From Streptomyces sp. WAC 01529 (lineage in GTDB: Bacteria > Actinomycetota > Actinomycetes > Streptomycetales > Streptomycetaceae): a DNA stretch of 64,000 nt. Made by a program: the position numbers and the translations under genes. Under the pieces are notes generated by a model. The model was not told the origin of the DNA, made no database searches, and worked only from the letters and a program-made list of their open reading frames with translations. The DNA lies in assembly GCF_003945545.1 (NCBI RefSeq), contig NZ_CP029617.1:6599001-6663000 (forward strand). The letters run 5' to 3'. Of the stretch, positions 42,491-51,211 are shown in pieces. How positions within the stretch are numbered: position 1 is the stretch's first letter; the number at the start of each line of letters is the position of its first letter.

Positions 42491-44131
42491 TCATTCCGCG
42501 GGACGCGGCGCCGCCCGCTCCACCACCGAGGCCAGATCCAGGCTGTGCGGCAGCGTGCCGAACGCCGCGCCCCAGTCCCCGCCGAGCCGGGACGCACAGA
42601 ACGCGTCGGCCACCTCCGGCGGCGCGTACCGCACGAGCAGTGACCCCTGGAGCACCAGCGCCATCCGCTCCACGAGCCGCCGCGCCCGCGCCTCGATGCC
42701 CTCCAGGTCGGCCAGTTCGGTCAGCAGGCCCTTGATCGCCCCGTCCAGCCGGTGGTCGGCGCCGCGGGCCCTGCCGACCTCCTGGAGGAAGGCGTTCAGG
42801 GCCAGCGGCTCGCGCTGCAACGCCCGCAGCACGTCCAGCGCCTGGACGTTGCCCGAGCCCTCCCAGATGGAGTTGAGCGGCGCCTCGCGCAGCAACCGCG
42901 GCATGCCCGACTCCTCGACGTAGCCGTTGCCGCCCAGGCACTCCAGGGCCTCGCCGACCATCGGCGTGCACCGCTTGGTCACCCAGTACTTGGCAGCAGG
43001 CACCGCGAGCCGCAGGAACGCCTGCTCCTGCTCGCTCCCGTCGTCGTACGCCGCCGCGAGCCGCAGCGCCAGCGTCGTCGCCGCCTCGGATTCCAGCGCC
43101 AGATCCGCCAGCACGTTGCGCATGAGCGGCTTGTCGATCAGCTTGCCGCCGAACGCCTCCCGGTACGTGGCGTGGTGCACCGCCTGCGCGACGGCCTGCC
43201 GCATCAGCGCGGCCGAACCGATCACGCAGTCGAGGCGGGTCGCCGCGACCATCTCGATGATGGTGCGCACCCCGCGCCCCTCGTCACCGACCCGACGTGC
43301 CCACGTCCCGTCGAATTCGACCTCGCTGGAGGCGTTGGAGCGGTTGCCCAGCTTGTCCTTGAGCCGCTGGATGGCGAACGGGTTGCGCGTGCCGTCCTCA
43401 AGGACGCGCGGCACGAGGAAGCAGGTAAGCCCCTGCTCCGCCTGCGCGAGCACCAGGAAGCCGTCGGACATCGGCGCGGAGCAGAACCACTTGTGGCCCT
43501 TCAGTTCATACGTCCCCTCCTCGGAGAGGGCCGCCGCGCGCGTGGTGTTGGCCCGCACGTCGCTGCCGCCCTGCTTCTCCGTCATGCCCATCCCGAAGAG
43601 GGCGCCCGCCTTCTGCGACGCCGGGCGCAGCCCACGGTCGTAAATGGTCGAGGTGAGGCGCGGCTCCCACTCGGCGGCAAGCGCCGGGTCGGCGCGCAGC
43701 GCGGGCACCGCGGCGTGCGTCATCGACACCGGGCAGCCGTGCCCGCCCTCGGTCTGGGTCCACACCAGGAACCCCGCGGCCCGCCGCACATGCCCGCCGG
43801 GCCGCGACCAGGCCGCGGTCAGACCCGCCCCGACGGCCTTGCCGAGCAGCCGGTGCCAGGACGGATGGAAGTCGACCTCGTCGACGCGGTTGCCGTACCG
43901 GTCGTGGGTGCGCAGCCGGGGCGGGTTCTCGTTGGCGAGCACTCCCCACTCCTGCGCCTGGGCGGAACCGGCGCTGCGGCCGAGCAGGGAGAGGTCGTCG
44001 CGGGCGGAATCGAGGAGCGCCGGATCCAGATGCCGCTCGACGGCCTCCACGAGGGCCCGGTCGGAGGCGAATACGTCATATCCCACCAGGGGCGGAGCCT
44101 GGTTGGTCACTGTGTGGGTGGTGGCTGCCAT
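42491..44131 (-). CDS. AidB-like acyl-CoA dehydrogenase family protein
   Basis: This 546-residue flavoprotein resembles AidB of the alkylation response. Features shared with AidB are THTVTNQAPPLVGYDVF, LGRSAGSAQAQEWGVLANENPP, FHPSWHRLL and the acyl-CoA dehydrogenase core (FGMGMTEKQGGSDVRANTT, split at KQGGS; WEGSGNVQALDVLR). AidB binds DNA and FAD and protects against alkylation damage; here the role is inferred from homology only. The ATG at 44131 is chosen over 44170. It is divergent from a YihY gene with 17 bases between starts. Confidence 0.88.
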   Translation of the reverse strand: MAATTHTVTNQAPPLVGYDVFASDRALVEAVERHLDPALLDSARDDLSLLGRSAGSAQAQEWGVLANENPPRLRTHDRYGNRVDEVDFHPSWHRLLGKAVGAGLTAAWSRPGGHVRRAAGFLVWTQTEGGHGCPVSMTHAAVPALRADPALAAEWEPRLTSTIYDRGLRPASQKAGALFGMGMTEKQGGSDVRANTTRAAALSEEGTYELKGHKWFCSAPMSDGFLVLAQAEQGLTCFLVPRVLEDGTRNPFAIQRLKDKLGNRSNASSEVEFDGTWARRVGDEGRGVRTIIEMVAATRLDCVIGSAALMRQAVAQAVHHATYREAFGGKLIDKPLMRNVLADLALESEAATTLALRLAAAYDDGSEQEQAFLRLAVPAAKYWVTKRCTPMVGEALECLGGNGYVEESGMPRLLREAPLNSIWEGSGNVQALDVLRALQREPLALNAFLQEVGRARGADHRLDGAIKGLLTELADLEGIEARARRLVERMALVLQGSLLVRYAPPEVADAFCASRLGGDWGAAFGTLPHSLDLASVVERAAPRPAE

Positions 44132-44148
44132 GCCGCTACGGTAAGGAG

Positions 44149-45285
44149 GTGCACCAGGCAAATGAAACACCCGGGCGCCCCTCGGGGCGCTGGAAACGGG
44201 CCCGCGCTCTCTACCGCAACGTCTCCAAGCGCAGGACCGCCTGGCTGCTGCTCAAGGACACCGTCAACTCGTGCATCGAGTACCGCATCCTGGGGCTCGC
44301 GGCCGAGGCTGCGTTCTTCACCCTGCTCTCCGTGCCGCCGCTGCTGCTGAGCCTCATCGGCCTGCTCGCCTACGTCGACCGGTGGACCGGCGCGAACACC
44401 ATCGCCAGCGTCGAGAACAACATCCTGGAGGCGTCCCGCACGATCCTCTCCGACCGCGGCGTCAGCCAGATCGCGCAGCCGATACTGGAAGACGTCATGA
44501 AGGTCAGCCGCCCGGACATCATCTCCATCGGCTTCCTCTTCGCCCTGTGGTCGGGTTCGCGCGCGGTGAACGTCTTCATCGACACGATCACCGTCATGTA
44601 CGGCCTCGACGGTGTGCGCGGCATCGTCAAGACCCGGCTGCTCGCCTTCGGGCTCTTCATCGTGGCGCTGCTCATCGGCTCGGTCGCGCTGCCGCTGATG
44701 GTGGCGGGGCCGGACGCGGTGGTAAAGCTCCTGCCCGGCTCGACGACGGTCGTCCAGATCCTCTACTGGCCGGTCGTCGTCATCCTCTCCATCGTCTTCC
44801 TGACCACGCTGTACCACGTGTCGGTGCCGGTGCGGTCGCCGTGGGTCGAGGACATGCCGGGCGCGCTGATCGCCCTGGCCATGTGGGTGCTCGGCAGCTT
44901 CCTGCTCCGCATCTACCTCACCTCCACGGTGGAGGGCCCCACGATCTACGGCTCCCTGGCCGCGCCGGTAGCCGTGCTCCTGTGGATCGGCGTGGCGGCC
45001 TTCGCGGTCCTGGTCGGCGCCGCCGTCAACGCGGCGATCGACCGCGTCTGGCCGTCCGTGGCCACGGCCGCCGCGCGCGCCGCCAACGACCGCATAAGGG
45101 AGGCGCAGGCCGCGGAGGTCATCGCCAGGGCGGCCGCCGCGCGGGAGGCCTCCGTCGACCCCGACGACCCCGAGATGCCGTCGGAGTTCCCCGAGCGCTG
45201 GTCCCGCTTCCTGCCCCCGGACGACGTGACCTCGCGGCTCAGGACGCATGTAAAGAAGAACGGCACGGACCCACCCCCGGAGTAA
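44149..45285 (+). CDS. YihY/BrkB family inner membrane protein
   Basis: This 378-residue protein has about six helices typical of YihY/BrkB proteins: LAAEAAFFTLLSVPPLLLSLIG, FLFALWSGSRAVNVFIDTITVMYG (split), LIALAMWVLGSFLLRIY, LAAPVAVLLWIGVAAFAV. The C-terminal tail is charged and cytoplasmic. The function is unknown; it is not an RNase despite the old RNase BN name. The start GTG at 44149 directly abuts AAGGAG, leaving almost no spacing, and no better in-frame start exists, so initiation here may be weak. Confidence 0.85.
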   Translation: MHQANETPGRPSGRWKRARALYRNVSKRRTAWLLLKDTVNSCIEYRILGLAAEAAFFTLLSVPPLLLSLIGLLAYVDRWTGANTIASVENNILEASRTILSDRGVSQIAQPILEDVMKVSRPDIISIGFLFALWSGSRAVNVFIDTITVMYGLDGVRGIVKTRLLAFGLFIVALLIGSVALPLMVAGPDAVVKLLPGSTTVVQILYWPVVVILSIVFLTTLYHVSVPVRSPWVEDMPGALIALAMWVLGSFLLRIYLTSTVEGPTIYGSLAAPVAVLLWIGVAAFAVLVGAAVNAAIDRVWPSVATAAARAANDRIREAQAAEVIARAAAAREASVDPDDPEMPSEFPERWSRFLPPDDVTSRLRTHVKKNGTDPPPE

Positions 45286-45294
45286 CAGAGAGAA

Positions 45295-45362
45295 AGCCCC
45301 TCCGGCGATTGAGGAGCGGGGTCCGGGGCGGAGCCCCGAGGCCTCGCGCGGAGGGGCCCCGG
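45295..45362. terminator. Dispersed Streptomyces intergenic repeat acting as a bidirectional terminator
   Basis: Between convergent YihY and NmrA genes, the block AGCCCCTCCGGCGATTGAGG (45295-45314) is followed by GGGGTCCGGGGCGGAGCCCC. This resembles a repeat element common between genes in Streptomyces genomes. GCCCCTCCG (45296-45304) pairs with CGGAGGGGC (45349-45357), with an inner CGGGG/CCCCG hairpin. It can end transcription from both sides. Confidence 0.6.
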
Positions 45363-45363
45363 C

Positions 45364-46221
45364 TCAACTCTTCCAGGTGCCCGCCTCGGCCTGCTCCGCG
45401 GTGAACTCAGCGAAGTCCCTGGGGTCCCGCCCCAGTACCTCCCGCACCCCCTCGGAGAGCATCGCATTGCGCCCGTCGAGGTTCGTCTCGAAGAGCTCCA
45501 CCAGGAACTGCGCCTCCTGCGGCGGCACCCCGAACTCCGCGAGGGCGGCCCCGTAGTCGCGGGCCGAGACCGGGACATACGTGATGTCCCGCCCGGCCGC
45601 CGCCGAGATCTCCGCCACCGCCTGCCGGAACGACAGCAGGCGGGGCCCGGTCAGGTCGAGGGTCCGCCCCGCGAACCGGTCGCCGCCGGTGAGCGCGGCC
45701 ACCACCACGTCCCCGATGTCGCGCGTGTCGATGAACGGTTCGAGCACCTCTCCGGCGGGGAAGACCAGCTCCCCGGCCCGCATCTCCGCCAGGAGCGGCC
45801 CCTCGCTGAGGTTCTGGGAGAACCAGCTGGCCCGTACGACGGTCCACCGCGCCCCGGAGTCCCGCACGGCCCGCTCGGTGGCGTGCGCCTGGTGCTCGCC
45901 CCGCGCCGACAGCAGCGTGAGCCGCCCCACGCCCATTTCCACCGCGAGCCGGGAGAACGCGCCGACCGCCTCCGCCGCCCCGGGCGCGCCGACGTCCGGC
46001 AGATACGCGAGATGCGCCGCGTCGGCGCCCCGCAGGGCGTCCGCCCAGGTCGACCGGTCCGCCCAGTCGAACCGCACCGCGCCGCCGCGCGAGGCGGCCC
46101 GTACCGTGAGCCCCGCCGCCTCGGCGGACTCCACCACCCTGCGCCCCACCCGCCCGGTCGCGCCCGTCACCAGAACCGTCATGCCCGCCGTGTCCGCCGT
46201 GTTCGCCTTGTTCGTTGTCAT
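45364..46221 (-). CDS. NmrA-like NAD(P)-binding protein
   Basis: This 285-residue protein has a Rossmann fold with GATGRVGRRV near the N-terminus, the NmrA/SDR-a5 layout (AHLAYLPDVGAPGAAEAV, SWFSQNLSEGPLLAEM, FIDTRDIGDVVVAALTG). Such proteins act as redox sensors or quinone/sugar-nucleotide reductases; the catalytic Tyr of true SDRs is not evident. The ATG at 46221 is chosen, with 46182 as an alternative (MTVLVTGATG). It is divergent from an AraC regulator with 81 bases between, and is a natural target for it. Confidence 0.83.
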   Translation of the reverse strand: MTTNKANTADTAGMTVLVTGATGRVGRRVVESAEAAGLTVRAASRGGAVRFDWADRSTWADALRGADAAHLAYLPDVGAPGAAEAVGAFSRLAVEMGVGRLTLLSARGEHQAHATERAVRDSGARWTVVRASWFSQNLSEGPLLAEMRAGELVFPAGEVLEPFIDTRDIGDVVVAALTGGDRFAGRTLDLTGPRLLSFRQAVAEISAAAGRDITYVPVSARDYGAALAEFGVPPQEAQFLVELFETNLDGRNAMLSEGVREVLGRDPRDFAEFTAEQAEAGTWKS

Positions 46222-46302
46222 GGCTTCAGTGAACTGCCCGGGCAGCCCCGGGAACATCGCCGAGGCGCTCACGCGCATACGCCTGCGTCTACGCTGCCGC
46301 CC

Positions 46303-47241
46303 ATGGACGCACTCGCAGGCTTGCTGGAGGGCCCCCGCGCCCGGGGAGCCTTCATGATCCGCGCACTCTTCGACCCGCCCTGGTCCGTGCGCGTCGCCGA
46401 CGAGGCGCCCCTGTCGGTCATGATCATGGTGCGCGGGACCGCGTGGATCGTCCCCGAGGACGGGACGCCCCCGCAGCGCGTCCGCCCCGGCGACCTCGCC
46501 ATCGCCCGCGGCCCCGGCCACTACACCTGCGCCGACGACCCCGCCACCGAGGCGCTCGCCGAGATCCAGCCGGGCGAGCGCTGCGTGCCGCTCGGCGGCG
46601 CCCCGGTCGGCAAGTACGGGGACCTCGGACTGCGCGCCTGGGGCGAGTCGCACGACAGCTCCGTGGAGATGCTGATCGGCACCTACCAGATGCGGGGCGA
46701 GATCACCGGACGGCTCCTCGACGCGCTGCCCCCGCTCCTCGTCCTGCCCACCGAGGTGTGGGACTGCCCACTCACCCCGCTGCTCGCCGACGAGATCAGC
46801 AGGGACGAGCCGGGCCAGGACGTCGTACTCGACCGGCTCCTCGACCTCCTCCTCATCGCCGCGCTGCGCGCCTGGTTCGCGCGGCCCGAGGCGGCGGCCC
46901 CCGCCTGGTACCGGGCGATGGGCGACCCCGTCGTGGGCCGCGCCCTGCGCCTGCTCCAGGACGACCCCGCGCACCCCTGGACGATCGCGGACCTCGCCGC
47001 GAAGGCGGGCGTCTCGCGGGCCGCGCTGGCGCGCAGGTTCGCCGATCTGGTGGGCGAGCCCCCGATGACGTATCTGACGAACTGGCGGCTCGCACTCGCC
47101 GCCGACCTGCTGCGCGACAGCGAGCTGACGATCGCCTCGATCGCCCGCAAGGTCGGCTACGGCAGCGCGTTCGCCCTGTCCGGCGCCTTCAAGCGGGTCC
47201 ACGGAATCAGCCCGCAGGAACACCGCTCCCGGGCGGCGTAG
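46303..47241 (+). CDS. AraC family regulator with cupin sensor
   Basis: This 312-residue protein has an N-terminal cupin-like sensor (about 1-175, with VRGTAWIVPEDG and RPGDLAIARGP) and a C-terminal double helix-turn-helix (about 215-310: ADLAAKAGVSRAALARRF and IASIARKVGYGSAFALSGAFKR, each split). The divergent NmrA gene suggests it regulates that gene, probably in response to a small ligand. It is followed by another AraC-type gene nine bases downstream, so the two may be cotranscribed. Confidence 0.9.
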   Translation: MDALAGLLEGPRARGAFMIRALFDPPWSVRVADEAPLSVMIMVRGTAWIVPEDGTPPQRVRPGDLAIARGPGHYTCADDPATEALAEIQPGERCVPLGGAPVGKYGDLGLRAWGESHDSSVEMLIGTYQMRGEITGRLLDALPPLLVLPTEVWDCPLTPLLADEISRDEPGQDVVLDRLLDLLLIAALRAWFARPEAAAPAWYRAMGDPVVGRALRLLQDDPAHPWTIADLAAKAGVSRAALARRFADLVGEPPMTYLTNWRLALAADLLRDSELTIASIARKVGYGSAFALSGAFKRVHGISPQEHRSRAA

Positions 47242-47250
47242 CCTCTGTAC

Positions 47251-47976
47251 GTGGCCCAGGAGACCCCTGACCAGGGGGAGTACCGCGAGCGGCCGTCCCG
47301 GCTGTCCGGCGCGGTCGTCTGGACCCGCACGGCCACGGGCGCCCCCGGCGGCGATCGACCCGTCCTGCCCGACGGCTGCATGGACCTGCTGTGGACCGAG
47401 GGCAGGCTGCTCGTCGCGGGCCCGGACACCCGCGCGTTCACCCCGGGCGCCGCCGGGCCCGGCACCCGCCATGTGGGCGTCCGCTTCTACCCCGGCACCG
47501 CTCCCGCCCTCCTCGGCGTCCCGGCGCACGAGCTACGGGATCAGCGCGTGGAGTTGGCCGACCTGTGGGGCGCGGCGAGGGCGCGCCGCCTGGCGGGGCG
47601 GGTGGAGGGGGCGCGGGATCCGATGGCCGCGCTGGAAGCGGTCGCCGTGGAGCGCGCCGCCGGCGCCGGTCCGCCCGACCCGTTCCTCACCGAGGTCGTC
47701 CGGTCCCTGAACGCCGGCCGGACGGTCGCCGCGACCGCGCACGCGCTGGGCGTCAACGCCCGTCTGCTGCACCGCCGTTCCCTGCCCGCCTTCGGCTACG
47801 GCCCCAAGACGCTGGCCCGGGTCCTCAGGCTCCAGCGGGCCCTCGCGCTGGCCCGCGAAGGACGCTCGTACGCGGACACCGCCGCCGCCACCGGCTTCGC
47901 CGATCAGGCCCATCTCGCCAGGGACGTGCGGGAGCTGACGGGGCTGACGCTGTCCGTACTACTCGGCGGCGCCTGA
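47251..47976 (+). CDS. AraC-type helix-turn-helix protein
   Basis: This 241-residue protein has a sensor half (about 1-110, PVLPDGCMDLLWTEGRLLVAG) and a C-terminal AraC-like DNA-binding half (about 145-240, ATAHALGVNARLLHRRSLPAFG and ADTAAATGFADQAHLARDVRELTG, each split). A GTG start at 47251, nine bases after the preceding AraC gene, supports cotranscription. Its 3' end overlaps the convergent VOC gene by 18 bases. Its target is unknown. Confidence 0.85.
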   Translation: MAQETPDQGEYRERPSRLSGAVVWTRTATGAPGGDRPVLPDGCMDLLWTEGRLLVAGPDTRAFTPGAAGPGTRHVGVRFYPGTAPALLGVPAHELRDQRVELADLWGAARARRLAGRVEGARDPMAALEAVAVERAAGAGPPDPFLTEVVRSLNAGRTVAATAHALGVNARLLHRRSLPAFGYGPKTLARVLRLQRALALAREGRSYADTAAATGFADQAHLARDVRELTGLTLSVLLGGA

Positions 47977-48390
47977 CGGCTCGGCGGCCGCCAGTGGTGC
48001 GAACAGGTCGACGCCGTTGCCGTCCGGGTCGAGCACGACGGCGTACCGCTGCCCCCACGGCGCGTCGAACGGCGGCAGCTCGCTCTTGTGCCCGGCGCCC
48101 ACCAGCCCCTCGTAGGACGCGTCGACGCCCTCGGGCGTCCCGCAGTGGAAGGCGATCCCGATCCGGCCGCCTCCGGAGGGCGGGTGCCACCCCTCGTGGA
48201 AGGACCGGACGGTCTCCTCCGTGTCGAAGGCCATGCGCAGGCCCCCGGGAAGCGTGGCCTCCACGTGCGGCGCGCTCTCGGAGCCCTCGGCGAACTCCAG
48301 GCCGAGGCGGCGGTAGAAGGCGAGCGAGGCGGCCATATCGGTGACGACGAGGCCGACCACATCGAACCGTGGAACGGGTGTGCTGTTCAT
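47959..48390 (-). CDS. VOC family (glyoxalase-like) protein
   Basis: This 143-residue protein shows the paired beta-alpha-beta-beta-beta units of the VOC fold: VVTDMAASLAFYRRLGLEF, then HCGTPEGVDASYEGLVGAGH and YAVVLDPDGNGVDLFAP. The possible metal residues include His and Glu positions, but not all are conserved-looking. Members act as glyoxalases, dioxygenases or resistance proteins; nothing indicates which. The ATG at 48390 is the only sensible start. Confidence 0.85.
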   Translation of the reverse strand: MNSTPVPRFDVVGLVVTDMAASLAFYRRLGLEFAEGSESAPHVEATLPGGLRMAFDTEETVRSFHEGWHPPSGGGRIGIAFHCGTPEGVDASYEGLVGAGHKSELPPFDAPWGQRYAVVLDPDGNGVDLFAPLAAAEPSGAAE

Positions 48391-48491
48391 GTCCGTGAGC
48401 GTATGCGGCCTACGAATGAACGGTCTTGAAGGAATCGGACACGGCGCTGCCCGACTGTCCCGACCCCCCGATCCCCGCTACGGTGGAAGGC

Positions 48492-48926
48492 ATGGACCCC
48501 ATGGACCACCGCGTGGACTACCCCGGCGACAACCGGCTCGCGGCGGCCGTCGTGGCCCATCGCGGCCGTGTCCTGCTCGTGCGCCGCAGCGAGACCGAGC
48601 GGTTCCTGCCCCGGGTGTGGGGCGTGCCGTGCGGCAAGCTCGAACCGGGCGAGAGCCCGCGCGACGGCGTCCTGAGAGAGCTGAAGGAGGAGACCGGCCT
48701 GCTCGGCCAGGTGCTGCGCAAGGTCGGCGAGTCCTCCTTCCTCAGCACGTACCACGGCCACGAGGTGAAGAACTGGCAGGACAACTTCCTGGTCAGACCG
48801 CTCACCTTCGACGTGGCCCTGCCCCTGCCCGACCAGGAGCACCGCTGGCTGGCCCCCGCCGACCTCGGCACCGTCGAGATCGACGACTACAACCGCGACA
48901 TCGTCCGCCAGGCCTTCAGCCGATGA
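48492..48926 (+). CDS. Nudix hydrolase
   Basis: This 144-residue protein has the Nudix box GKLEPGESPRDGVL followed by RELKEETGL, matching G-x5-E-x7-REU-x-EE-x-GU. It would hydrolyse a nucleoside diphosphate linked to another moiety, with Mg2+. The ATG at 48492 has GGTGGAAGG upstream; the TTG at 48426 is rejected. Its last 11 bases overlap the convergent cupin gene. Confidence 0.9.
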   Translation: MDPMDHRVDYPGDNRLAAAVVAHRGRVLLVRRSETERFLPRVWGVPCGKLEPGESPRDGVLRELKEETGLLGQVLRKVGESSFLSTYHGHEVKNWQDNFLVRPLTFDVALPLPDQEHRWLAPADLGTVEIDDYNRDIVRQAFSR

Positions 48927-49650
48927 GGCACGCCAGGTTCTCCAGCTCCGCCAGGTAGTCCCGTACGTCCAGCGGCTTCTTCGCCACCGCTCGCGCCCGC
49001 ACGTCCGCCGTGTCCGCCGCGTCGAGATCGGTGAACACGTCCGTGTGGCGCCGCCGCCCCGCCCCGGTCTCCAGGAAGAGCGTCACCGTCGGCCCAGGCG
49101 ACGCGCACCACGCCCGGTGCAGCGCCGGCGAGTGCAGCGCGTACCCGCTCCCCGCCGTGTACCGAGCGCTCTGCGTCAGCCGCAGCCGCGCCCGCCCGGC
49201 CGGTTCGAGGAGCCAGTCGCCCCCCTCGCCCGCGAGGGACTCCCGGTACCGCGCGGCCTCCCGCCCCTCCCCGCCGTCCCGGACGGTCTCGTACAGCTCC
49301 ATGGCGAGCGCGCCCCGCACCACATGGGAGGCGAGCGGCGAGCGGTGGTTGTGGATGTCCTCGCGCGCACCCGCCCCGGGGTGCCACACGTGCGCGCGCA
49401 GCATGTGCCGGGGCGTGCCGTCGATGAGGAGCAGCTTGTCGAAGCCGAGGACATGGCGGTACGAGAGGAGTGCGCACCCCGGGGCGTCGTCGGCCCCCGC
49501 CGCCAGCTCCGCCACGAGCGGCAACAGGCGTGCGGGCGAGCCCAGTTCGTCGACGATCGCGCGGGCGGCCCGCACCAGGTCGTCCTCCGCCGCCCCGGCC
49601 AGGGTTTCTTCGAGCAGCCGTCTGGCCCTGTGCACGTGCCGAGCACCCAC
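48916..49650 (-). CDS. Cupin-like protein of unknown function
   Basis: This 244-residue protein has a central double-stranded beta-helix. HVWHPGAGAREDIHNH and the later YALHSPALHRAW suggest metal-binding His residues in the pattern of cysteine-dioxygenase-like cupins. The N-terminal 70 residues are helical. No specific family is recognised. The GTG at 49650 has GAGGGGGAG upstream. It shares its strand with the toroid-like membrane protein, 46 bases downstream of it, and may be cotranscribed; that pairing is the main clue to function. Confidence 0.7.
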   Translation of the reverse strand: MGARHVHRARRLLEETLAGAAEDDLVRAARAIVDELGSPARLLPLVAELAAGADDAPGCALLSYRHVLGFDKLLLIDGTPRHMLRAHVWHPGAGAREDIHNHRSPLASHVVRGALAMELYETVRDGGEGREAARYRESLAGEGGDWLLEPAGRARLRLTQSARYTAGSGYALHSPALHRAWCASPGPTVTLFLETGAGRRRHTDVFTDLDAADTADVRARAVAKKPLDVRDYLAELENLACLIG

Positions 49651-49695
49651 AGTGTTCTCCCCCTCGTCAGCGCGCGGCCGCGCCGGTCCCGGGGT

Positions 49696-51159
49696 TCAGG
49701 CACCCGGCTGATACATCCATACGGCATGTGCCCGCAGCGCCGAAAGGCCCTGATAGGTCATCCACAGCGGGCGGCCGAGATCATGCCCGTCCCAGTTCCA
49801 TATCCCGTCGTCCTGCTGGCGCCACACCGAGCCGACGGCCGCCGCGAGCAGTGTGTGCCACTGCTCCTCGCGGCCCTCGTCGACGGCGATCCGCCAGGCG
49901 CCCGGCGTGAGGAGCGCGCGCACCATCCAGGCGGCGGTGAAGTGCCGTACGAACAGGACCTCTTGGCGCCAGGAGTCCACGGGGTGCGGGCGGCGCACCT
50001 CCTCCTGCGTGTTGGTCAGGTCCACGCAGACGTCGTGGAGCGGCTGCGGGCAGGAGAGCAGCCAGCGCACGCCGTCCTCGCGGGCCGCGCGGATGTTGGT
50101 GTCCTCCTCCAGGAGGCGGGCCGCCCGGTCGAGGGCGACCACGGCCTGCGCGGTGTGCACGGGCGAGGGGCGGGCGGCCGGGGTGCGCAGCGTGGGGCCC
50201 CAGCAGCGGCGGTGCTCCCTGGCGGGGTCCGTGATCGTGCGGTCGACCAGTTCGTCCCGCAGCCGGGCCACGTCGGGGGAGTGCGGCGCCGCGCGCAGCA
50301 GGCCGCGCAGCATCGTGGTCACCACATGGGTCCTGCCGAAGCCGGACGGTTCCAGCTCGGCGGTGAAGGCCGCGGCGCACCGGGAGGCCTCGGCGGCGAC
50401 CCGCTCGGGGTCCGCGCCCGCGCGGGCGAGCGCGCCGAGCGCGAGCGCGGTCACCTCGGGCCGCGGCTTGGCGCCCTGGGAGCGGGCCGCCCAGCCGCCG
50501 TCCCTGAGCCGCAGCCGCCACAGCGTGTCCGTGAGGTCGCTGACGCTCAACCGGCCGTCGGGCGCGGAGAGTTCGAGGACGATGTGCAGGCCGTAGGCGG
50601 TGCCGGTCGGGGTGGGGCGCACCGGCCTCGTCTGCTCGTCCAGGGAGTGCGGCCAGCCGGTGAGCCTGCCCCGGTCGGGGTCGTCGAGGGTGGCCAGCTC
50701 AGCGGCGAGCGTGGCCTGCGAGGCGGCGAGGAGCGCGGGGAGGGGGCCGGGCAGGCCGGCGGGCGCGTCGGCGTCCGGTGCCCCGGGGGTGGGTCCGGGG
50801 TGTGTTCCGCGCGGGCGGGGCAGACCCGCGAGGCCCTGCCGGCCCGCGCCGGGCCCGCCCTCGTCCGTACCGTCGCCGTCCTCGCCCCCCGTGTCCGTCC
50901 GCGCCCTGATCAGCGCGGCCGAGAGCCAGGCGGCGAGGCCCACGCCGAGGCCGCTCACCGCCGCGATGCCATAGCGCGCGGCGTCCGCCGAGATCGCGTC
51001 CGGCAACACGCCCACCAGCGACTGGAACACCGCGTACCCGGCCGCGGCGCAGCCGAAGCCGCCGAGCCAGCCCACGAAGCGCCCCGGGGGCGCGTCGGGT
51101 CGCGGTTCCGGGGCGGGTTCGGGCCTGGACGGGCCGCGGCCGAGCCGCTGGTGTGGCAT
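49696..51159 (-). CDS. Membrane-anchored protein with terpene-cyclase/prenyltransferase-like toroid
   Basis: This 487-residue protein has two N-terminal helices (about 30-80), an acidic Pro/Gly linker, and an alpha/alpha toroid-like domain with repeated LRDGGWAARSQGAKPRPE, VDSWRQEVLFVRHFTAAW and DDGIWNWDGHDLGRPLWM motifs, the last two resembling QW-type repeats of squalene/hopene cyclases and protein prenyltransferases. The catalytic DxDD motif is not visible, so a cyclase activity is doubtful. The ATG at 51159 has GGGAGGGAG upstream, which rejects 51204. It precedes the cupin gene. Confidence 0.65.
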   Translation of the reverse strand: MPHQRLGRGPSRPEPAPEPRPDAPPGRFVGWLGGFGCAAAGYAVFQSLVGVLPDAISADAARYGIAAVSGLGVGLAAWLSAALIRARTDTGGEDGDGTDEGGPGAGRQGLAGLPRPRGTHPGPTPGAPDADAPAGLPGPLPALLAASQATLAAELATLDDPDRGRLTGWPHSLDEQTRPVRPTPTGTAYGLHIVLELSAPDGRLSVSDLTDTLWRLRLRDGGWAARSQGAKPRPEVTALALGALARAGADPERVAAEASRCAAAFTAELEPSGFGRTHVVTTMLRGLLRAAPHSPDVARLRDELVDRTITDPAREHRRCWGPTLRTPAARPSPVHTAQAVVALDRAARLLEEDTNIRAAREDGVRWLLSCPQPLHDVCVDLTNTQEEVRRPHPVDSWRQEVLFVRHFTAAWMVRALLTPGAWRIAVDEGREEQWHTLLAAAVGSVWRQQDDGIWNWDGHDLGRPLWMTYQGLSALRAHAVWMYQPGA

Positions 51160-51211
51160 CCGGTGCTCCCTCCCCCCAGGGCGGCACGTGGGGTCGGTGT
51201 TCATGCCCAGT

